NCBI GenBank assembly: GCA_000383715.1
Contig: KB911979.1
Span: 3,912-67,911, forward strand
Length of the DNA stretch: 64,000 bases
Reading direction: 5' to 3'
From: Verrucomicrobia bacterium SCGC AAA164-E04
GTDB taxonomy: Bacteria; Verrucomicrobiota; Verrucomicrobiia; Limisphaerales; AAA164-E04
The position numbers and the translations under genes are program-made. The notes below the pieces were generated by a model. It had not been told where the DNA came from and did not search any database. It worked only from the letters and a program-made list of their open reading frames with translations. The first letter of the stretch is position 1; every line of letters begins with the position of its first letter. This document shows positions 58,435 through 64,000 of this stretch, piece after piece.

Positions 58435-60309
58435 TTAAAAATCGAAATCAGACGCATTGGTTGCTTCTGCGGGAACTCGGATAATTCTAAACTCAACACG
58501 CATGTTTTGTTTGGCTTCGTTGAGATTCGAGGGTTTGGCGATAAAGGGTTCACGGATGCCAACCCCAACTGGTTGAATCTGGCTTGCGTCCATTTTGACC
58601 CCTTTGTCAGAAGCATACTTGCTCACTGCACCCAGAACTTGTTCGGCGCGCTGTTTGGAGAGATTGAGGGCCGCCTGCATCGTTTCCCTTGGATTAAACT
58701 CCTGCGCGCCATCAAATGCACCTGATTCAATCAGCTTGGCCAGATTTTTGGTGGCTTCCAGATCCAGGGGGCGACCCTTTAACGCGTAGGAATAGTTACC
58801 ACGTGAGCCAGATCGCTTCATTACACCTTTTTGCAGTCCTGCTTTAACCAGGTCGAGTAGCGTCTTGGTTGGGTCGGAATGTCCGCGTATTGCGACCACT
58901 GCATTGCCGAATCGTTGTGAGGTTTCGATGACTCGCTGGAATTCAGCGCCATATTGTACCGCGCTGAATTCAGTCTGGTTGGGCTCGAAATTAATCGTAA
59001 AACTCAAGATCGTCTTATCGTCCAGCTCGCCACCTGAACTGAGCATTTCGATTTCCTCCCGAACCGCTTCCGCACGGAAACGCTCCTGACGCTCAATTTT
59101 TGTTTTTGAAAGGTATTTTAAGAATGTGTCGGATTGGTAATTTAATCCTGAGGGGAACAACCCCATTTTCTCTTTGGCATATCCCTGATTCACCGCCAGC
59201 ATGAGAGCGGATTCCTGAAAGGCTTCAAATCCACTCAAATTGCCCTCCTGAGTAAAGAAAACGACGTTACCTGGATATCCCACAAAAGAACAATCAGAGA
59301 TCAGGCCATGAGCTTCTTCCAGGACAGGTATGACTTCACTGCCGTAAATTTTCTGCGTCATATTTAACACCTGATCGTATTTTGACGAGCCACCTGCCTC
59401 GTATTGACGTTTCATATCGACCAACTCCTCGGTAGCTCGTAAATACCCCGCTACAAATTTGGTGATCAATTCCTGGTTGGAATCATAGAAATCCTTCCTG
59501 CAAACATAAACGTCAGCAATGGATCTTGATAACTCAGCCGTTGAGACAAGAACATGTGCGCCCTTTATAGTACCTTCAGCGCCCGTTCCAATATTTTCAA
59601 GTCCCCCGCACAATCCCAGCATATCGGGTGTGATTGCGAAGCAGGCGTCTATCTGTGTGTTCTTTTTCAGTAATTCTGCAGGTGAATCTGGTGAAGCAGT
59701 GAGGTCTTTGGTCCACCGGATTGTGACATCTGACCATGACAATTGAGCGGTGTTGAGGATGTCGTCGAGCATACCAACGTGGGGGCCGCCCTGTTGGATG
59801 GCGATTGTTTTTCCTTTGAGGTCAGACAGGGTCTTGATTTCCTCGCGCGCCACGAGATGATCGCCGGCTGACCATGTCATTTGCATGATGACAACGCCTT
59901 TGGTGCGGGGGTCTGCCCCGATGATTTCAGAGGCCATTCCCATCATTCGAAAGGTGCCACGCAAGAAAGGAGTCTTACCAGCCAGATAATCTTTGACCTG
60001 TTGAGCAAAGTCATCTCCGGGTTTCATGTCAAAGTTGAGCCCTTGCTTGTCGAATATGGAATCATCGGCAGTTTGAAGTCCGCCGTTGGCATGGAAAGTG
60101 GCCACATCGCCGCCCCAGGTGATGTAGGGTAGCTGAATTGGGCCTGAGGCATTCACTTGTCCTATGGACTGATTTCCGACAGCCGATTTAAAAGAGTCAC
60201 CCTGCCCGTGCAGCGAAATCAATGGAGTTGACCAGAAGACCACTGAAAATAATAGCAAAGTTGAAAGTGTGCGTTGGATTAAATGTTTTCTTAATATTCC
60301 AAGTTTCAT
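58435..60309 (-). CDS. Periplasmic solute-binding protein fused to an OmpA-like domain
   Basis: A 624-residue protein from the preferred ATG at 60309, which gives a classic signal peptide ('LIQRTLSTLLLFSVVFW'); the frame is open to 60342. Residues about 50-400 are an NMT1/SsuA-type binding protein: 'GPIQLPYITWGGDVATFHAN', 'TLSDLKGKTIAIQQGGPHVG', 'NTQIDACFAITPDMLGL' and 'FVAGYLRATEELVD'. Residues about 440-620 are an OmpA-like domain ('LSFTINFEPNQTEFS' opens it, 'ALNLSKQRAEQVLGAVSKYA' and 'LNEAKQNMRVEFRI' close it). It is the first gene of the leftward cluster and would sit in the periplasm tethered to peptidoglycan. Confidence 0.87.
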   Translation of the reverse strand: MKLGILRKHLIQRTLSTLLLFSVVFWSTPLISLHGQGDSFKSAVGNQSIGQVNASGPIQLPYITWGGDVATFHANGGLQTADDSIFDKQGLNFDMKPGDDFAQQVKDYLAGKTPFLRGTFRMMGMASEIIGADPRTKGVVIMQMTWSAGDHLVAREEIKTLSDLKGKTIAIQQGGPHVGMLDDILNTAQLSWSDVTIRWTKDLTASPDSPAELLKKNTQIDACFAITPDMLGLCGGLENIGTGAEGTIKGAHVLVSTAELSRSIADVYVCRKDFYDSNQELITKFVAGYLRATEELVDMKRQYEAGGSSKYDQVLNMTQKIYGSEVIPVLEEAHGLISDCSFVGYPGNVVFFTQEGNLSGFEAFQESALMLAVNQGYAKEKMGLFPSGLNYQSDTFLKYLSKTKIERQERFRAEAVREEIEMLSSGGELDDKTILSFTINFEPNQTEFSAVQYGAEFQRVIETSQRFGNAVVAIRGHSDPTKTLLDLVKAGLQKGVMKRSGSRGNYSYALKGRPLDLEATKNLAKLIESGAFDGAQEFNPRETMQAALNLSKQRAEQVLGAVSKYASDKGVKMDASQIQPVGVGIREPFIAKPSNLNEAKQNMRVEFRIIRVPAEATNASDFDF

Positions 60310-60815
60310 AATAGGTTCTCTTTTGTAATTAAATACATTCAAAATTACATCCTAGATCTTTCACGCAATCATATCGAAACAAGCAGGATGTGCCATTACA
60401 TAATATGCCTTATTTTGTAGCACCCCCAGTTCAAGGCGCCAATGGGTTTTCTATCTGGTTTGATGGCGGCTTGTCATCTTCATGATTTGAAATTCGAACA
60501 ATACTTCAACTTTTTGATCACTTTTCTGTCATGCCCCTTCTCGCCACTTGCACATCGACACACGCTTAATCTAACCTAGACCGCAGGATGAGCGTGTATT
60601 GTTCACTGGGACTGATGATATTTGGTCCGAAATGGCCTGCGATGACGATTGTGTCATCATGCTCAGTATTGATCGTCCTGCTGCGTTCAGGTTGCAGTTT
60701 AACCGCAGCTGCTGCAACCAATCGATAAATGCAGACGCTTTGTTTCATTGAGTTGAGTGGTGGAATGCCGGATGATTGGTGGGCATGACACATCAATTGT
60801 TGAAGCCAATTAAAC
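60310..60815. other. Divergent intergenic region between the SBP/PspA cluster and the GH84 gene
   Basis: About 500 bases that should contain the promoter of the leftward cluster and that of the rightward GlcNAc cluster. Several AT-rich stretches exist near 60380-60420, but I cannot choose a promoter. A minus-strand 83-codon open frame (60566-60817) overlaps the GH84 start codon and is not convincing. Confidence 0.5.
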
Positions 60816-62159
60816 ATGAAAGCTGATTTCCTATCGGGAGTAATCGAAGGGTTCTACGGTCCACCTTGGACGGCAACTGAGCGTTCTATGGTTCTGAATT
60901 GGATGCAGGCGTTTCAACTGAACACATACCTTTACGCTCCCAAAGATGATCTGAAGCAGCGCCTTCTGTGGCGCGTTCCCTACACAAGTCAGGAAACTTC
61001 AGAATTGAAGGTTTTGATCGACAATTGTCATGCGCATGGTGTGCGATTTGTGTTTGCCATCAGTCCTGGTCTGGATATGGCCTATGCTCAAGCATCCGAA
61101 CTTGAAACATTGCAGGGCCGCCTGGAGCAAGTGCATGAGCTGGGTGTCCGTGATTTTGCCATCTTGTTTGATGACATCCCTGACTCCATGCGAGCCGAGG
61201 ACCGTCGACGCTTTGGAACATTTGCATTGGCTCAGAGTCATGTGGCCAACCATCTTTATCGATACCTCACCGGGCGAGCATCTTCCCGTGCAAGGTTTTT
61301 CTTTTGTCCGACGCCTTACTGCGGTCGTATGCGGCGGGCAGGATTGGGAGGGGAAAGATATCTTGAAGAAATTGGGGAGACCTTGGACCCCGGCATCGAT
61401 GTTTTTTGGACAGGGCCTGAAATTATTTCTTCTCAAATACCAGTCAGTCATATTGAGTCACTTGCGAACACCCTCCGCCGTCCACCACTGCTCTGGGATA
61501 ATTTGCATGCCAATGATTATGATGGTCAGCGTTTTTATTGCGGACCTTATTCAGGGCGACCGCTGGAGCTTCGATCAGAAATTCAGGGCATACTGCATAA
61601 TCCGAATAACGAGGCGCTACTAAACTTCGTTCCCTTGAAAACTTTATCGGACTTCATTCATGCCAAAGCGACATGGAATCCCAGAGAATCATATCTCAGT
61701 GCGATGAAGGATTGGCACGCGAGTTTTGAATCCGCTGGTTCACCCATAGATTTGGAAGACCTGGTTTTACTGGGAGATTGTTTTTATCTGCCGGAAGAGG
61801 AGGGGAGCGAGGCAGCTCAACTCTTCCATAACGCCGAGCAATGGCTCAAAGCTCCCCTGGATAAAAAGCAGGATTTTTATCGACCCTTCCAGGAGGCAGC
61901 GACCAGACTTCGCAAAATATGCGGTGAAATTGTTAATCTTGAAGATCGCCATTTATTTTCGGCCCTGCACCGTAAAACCTGGGATCTACGAGAAGAAATG
62001 GAATTACTTCTCACCCTTGCGAAGCAAATGAAGAGTGATCCGACCAGTCAATTGCGATCGGATTATCATCTTTCGGGAACTTATCGCGGGGGGATGGTTT
62101 CCAAATTGCGCGGCCTGATTGAGCAGCGGTCCGATGGTAGCTTCATTCCAGTAAAATAG
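60816..62159 (+). CDS. GH84 beta-N-acetylglucosaminidase, O-GlcNAcase-like, cytoplasmic
   Basis: A 447-residue GH84 enzyme without a signal peptide. Active-site blocks follow the family closely: 'SGVIEGFYGPPWTATER', 'YLYAPKDD' (Lys), the catalytic Asp pair D119-D120 in 'FAILFDDIPDSM', Tyr in 'FCPTPYCGRM' and Trp in 'DVFWTGPEIIS'. 'LWDNLHANDYDGQRF' carries the Asn and Asp that hold the GlcNAc, and 'CGPYSGRPLEL' follows. The last blocks resemble human OGA more than secreted bacterial NagJ, judged from memory. The enzyme uses substrate-assisted catalysis to release terminal beta-GlcNAc in the cytoplasm. The neighbouring GNAT and PTS genes suggest GlcNAc-oligomer or muropeptide-sugar use, or possibly protein de-GlcNAcylation. 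Confidence 0.92.
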   Translation: MKADFLSGVIEGFYGPPWTATERSMVLNWMQAFQLNTYLYAPKDDLKQRLLWRVPYTSQETSELKVLIDNCHAHGVRFVFAISPGLDMAYAQASELETLQGRLEQVHELGVRDFAILFDDIPDSMRAEDRRRFGTFALAQSHVANHLYRYLTGRASSRARFFFCPTPYCGRMRRAGLGGERYLEEIGETLDPGIDVFWTGPEIISSQIPVSHIESLANTLRRPPLLWDNLHANDYDGQRFYCGPYSGRPLELRSEIQGILHNPNNEALLNFVPLKTLSDFIHAKATWNPRESYLSAMKDWHASFESAGSPIDLEDLVLLGDCFYLPEEEGSEAAQLFHNAEQWLKAPLDKKQDFYRPFQEAATRLRKICGEIVNLEDRHLFSALHRKTWDLREEMELLLTLAKQMKSDPTSQLRSDYHLSGTYRGGMVSKLRGLIEQRSDGSFIPVK

Positions 62160-62406
62160 TCCTGTCATGTTCAAGGTGCATCACCATATGGAAAAACCTG
62201 AGCTGGCATGATAAAATACAAAATGTTAATTTTTCACTGTCAAGCATCGATAAATCATCAACAGACGAGTTCAATTTACGTTACTGATGCTGGGTTCGTT
62301 CGATGAACGCATCGGTCGACAGGGTGATCTTTCACCTCTAGGGATGGACAAATCAAAAAATGCCAATGATAAGTAGCCCCTTAACCGCAAGAATCGGCGC
62401 AAAAAA

Positions 62407-63030
62407 ATGAGTACTTTCAAGGTCAGGAAAGGCAAGATGGAAGATCTTCAGGCGGCCTACTATATTTGCCTTAAAACGGGTAATCATGGTGCTGATGGGG
62501 AAAGGATGTATCAGGACGATCCCGATGCTTTGGGGCGTATCTTCGTTGGCCCTTACCTGGCCTTTGAGCCGGAACACAGTTTGATACTTGAGGATAATGA
62601 GGGAATATGCGGTTATGCGTTTGCAGCTTTTGATTCCAAAGGTTTTTACGAACGCTATGAAAAAGAATGGCGTCCCAAATTATGCGCCGAATTTCCAATG
62701 TCCGAAGCTGACCAAACGCAGTGGACCCCTGTGCAGCAAGTACATTCCTGGTATCATGAACCCGATTATCATTGTCCCGAACCCTATGAACAGTATCCCT
62801 CCCATCTGCATATCGATTTTCTGGAGCGTGCGCGTGGCCATGGATTTGGCCGGGTGTTGATGGAGGACCTCATGCGCCAATTAAAACAGGAGGGATCGCC
62901 TGGTGCGCATTTGGGCGTGAGTATTCGAAACACCCCGGCGCTTGGGTTCTATCCCAAACTTGGATTCAAGGAGCTGGATCGAGTTGGGGGGCCTGATGAT
63001 GGTTGCATCTACCTAGGAAAAAAATTGTGA
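62407..63030 (+). CDS. GNAT acetyltransferase resembling the C-terminal (HAT-like) domain of human O-GlcNAcase
   Basis: A 207-residue GNAT. The N-terminal part has 'YYICLKTGNHGADG', 'IFVGPYLAFEPEH' and 'LEDNEGICGYAFAAFD', which correspond to blocks I recall from the OGA C-terminal domain ('YRICRETGNDGVD', 'KFVGGYLSLSPE', 'LEDDEGICGYALGAVD'). Unlike the human domain, the acetyl-CoA pyrophosphate loop looks intact (R-x-x-G-x-G in 'ARGHGFGRVLMEDL'), so the enzyme should be active. It ends 'LGFYPKLGFKELDRVG' and 'CIYLGKKL'. It lies 247 bases after the GH84 gene, and its stop overlaps the GTG of the EIIC gene by four bases. The acetyl acceptor is unknown, possibly an amino sugar. Confidence 0.88.
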   Translation: MSTFKVRKGKMEDLQAAYYICLKTGNHGADGERMYQDDPDALGRIFVGPYLAFEPEHSLILEDNEGICGYAFAAFDSKGFYERYEKEWRPKLCAEFPMSEADQTQWTPVQQVHSWYHEPDYHCPEPYEQYPSHLHIDFLERARGHGFGRVLMEDLMRQLKQEGSPGAHLGVSIRNTPALGFYPKLGFKELDRVGGPDDGCIYLGKKL

Positions 63031-64000
63031 AAACCCTAACTCAGTTTCTGGATCGTCACCTGGTGCCACCCTTGACGGCCTTGAGTAATAACCCTTATTT
63101 ATCAGCCATTCGGGCGGGCATGGTCGCGATTGTGCCACTCACCATCATAGGCGGGTTATTCCTCGTGATCTCTGAGATGCCCTGGCCGGCCTGGCAATCC
63201 TGGGTGACTCCTTACAAGGGGTTGCTGGAAGTTCCGGTGGCGGCCACCTTTGGCTTGCTGGCCGTGTTTGTCTGTTTTGCGATTGCCTATGATCTAGCCA
63301 AACACTTAAAGCTGGAAGCCCACGTGAGTGCGAGTATGGCAACGCTCATTTTTCTCATGGTGCAATTGCAGCGTGGTGAGGCTATCGATGGTGAGCTCGG
63401 AGCATTGGTTCTCAATATGGACGGCCTGGCTTCGGGGGGGTTGTTCACAGCCATACTGGTGGCGCTGGTTTCTGTGCGTGTACAGAAAGCGCTCAATGAT
63501 TATAACCTCGTGATCAAATTGCCCAAAAGTGTCCCTGAAGTGGTTTACGAATCCTTTCTAAGTCTTGTTCCGATGCTTTGTTTGATGGTTGGATTCTTCG
63601 TCCTTCGGTTCGTCATGGATGTGGATATCAATCAAACGCTGCAAACCGTCTTTTCGCCTTTGCTCGTTGCCTTGAATACTCTGCCGGGAATCCTGATTTT
63701 CACCTTTTTGCTGACCATGCTGTGGTCGATTGGAATCAATGGAGACAACACACTCGACGCAGTGGTCGCCCCCATTTTCCTGATGTTTCTGGCTGCCAAT
63801 GTGGAAGCAGCTCAGGCCGATGAGCCACTTCCTTACATCACCGCCCTCGGGTTCATTACAAGTTTCGTGAATGTAGGAGGCACCGGAGCAACCATTGCTT
63901 TGGCCCTGGTGATGGTTAATTCAAAAGATGCGGGCTATCGCCAAATCAGCCGCGTTTCATTGCCTACGCAAATTTTTCAAATCAACGAGCCTATTTTCTT
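63027..64000 (+). CDS. PTS sugar transporter EIIC, cellobiose/lactose family (partial, runs off the window)
   Basis: The frame opens at GTG 63027, overlapping the GNAT stop (GTGA), and stays open for 324 codons to the window end. It is a polytopic membrane protein: 'FLDRHLVPPLTALSNNPYL' and 'LSAIRAGMVAIVPLTIIGG' at the N-terminus, then many hydrophobic helices, 'LLTMLWSIGINGDN' (the WxxGIxG motif), and near the end 'TQIFQINEPIF' (the NEPI motif of EIIC). These are signatures of the Lac-family EIIC that import beta-linked disaccharides such as cellobiose or chitobiose as phosphosugars. EIIA/EIIB are not visible and may lie to the right. The GTG start and coupling suggest it is co-translated with the GNAT gene. 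Confidence 0.87.
   Translation, partial: MKTLTQFLDRHLVPPLTALSNNPYLSAIRAGMVAIVPLTIIGGLFLVISEMPWPAWQSWVTPYKGLLEVPVAATFGLLAVFVCFAIAYDLAKHLKLEAHVSASMATLIFLMVQLQRGEAIDGELGALVLNMDGLASGGLFTAILVALVSVRVQKALNDYNLVIKLPKSVPEVVYESFLSLVPMLCLMVGFFVLRFVMDVDINQTLQTVFSPLLVALNTLPGILIFTFLLTMLWSIGINGDNTLDAVVAPIFLMFLAANVEAAQADEPLPYITALGFITSFVNVGGTGATIALALVMVNSKDAGYRQISRVSLPTQIFQINEPIF

Noticed and set aside
60566-60817. 83-codon minus-strand frame upstream of the GH84 gene
   Set aside because: Its start overlaps the GH84 start codon on the other strand, the translation matches nothing I know, and it occupies the likely promoter region.
61030-61623. 197-codon plus-strand open frame
   Set aside because: It is an alternative frame within the GH84 gene, whose frame carries all active-site motifs.

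Overview
The window looks like a chromosomal segment of a member of the Verrucomicrobiota (PVC superphylum), probably a marine or polysaccharide-degrading heterotroph. This is inferred from gene content: a pseudopilin with the G|[24 protein letters not shown]-type leader common in this phylum, a large PVC-type beta-propeller/HEAT/cytochrome c protein, a Tat-exported Gfo/Idh/MocA oxidoreductase, a secreted sulfatase, a DUF2961 (GH172-type) protein, OmpA-fused solute-binding proteins and long secreted repeat proteins. I saw no tRNA, rRNA, CRISPR array, insertion sequence or prophage.

Layout. 1-1029: C-terminal end of a secreted Calx-beta/cadherin-like protein. 1.4-5.9 kb (minus): an ABC ATPase, FtsX-type permease and AttH/CrtC lipocalin-like operon. 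6.3-9.4 kb: propeller/HEAT/cytochrome c protein. 9.6-11.9 kb (minus): a GluR0-like ligand-gated channel and a pseudopilin. 12.4-16.1 kb: secreted protein with three near-identical repeats and two PA14-like modules. 16.2-19.1 kb: a mutarotase-like gene broken by a one-base frameshift and a DUF2961 protein. 19.6-28.9 kb: housekeeping genes (archaeal-type phosphoglycerate mutase, sugar nucleotidyltransferase, alaS, mdh, a DeoC-like protein missing key catalytic residues) plus the Gfo/Idh/MocA oxidoreductase. 29.2-35.5 kb: a copper-type P-ATPase converging on groEL-groES-dnaK. 36.1-42.6 kb: a TetR-OMF-MFP-RND efflux operon. 42.7-47.0 kb: a radical SAM protein, a DUF116-prenyl-synthase fusion and a PQQ-type sugar dehydrogenase.

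47.6-60.3 kb (minus) is the most unusual region. It holds two solute-binding-protein/OmpA fusions, a VWA protein, a two-TM coiled-coil protein, a PspA homologue, a lipoprotein solute-binding protein, and then (beyond a convergent sulfatase gene) a TauC/TauB-like permease and ATPase and a Ycf46-like AAA+ protein. I read it as one candidate envelope system: three binding proteins attached to different parts of the envelope, with one ABC core, PspA membrane maintenance and an AAA+ remodeler.

60.8-64.0 kb is the second unusual region. A cytoplasmic GH84 beta-N-acetylglucosaminidase lies next to a GNAT acetyltransferase that strongly resembles the C-terminal domain of human O-GlcNAcase, followed by an overlapping PTS EIIC gene that runs off the window. 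The two halves of eukaryotic OGA therefore appear here as separate neighbouring genes. All functions come from reading the translations. No database search was run, and comparisons to named proteins are from memory.
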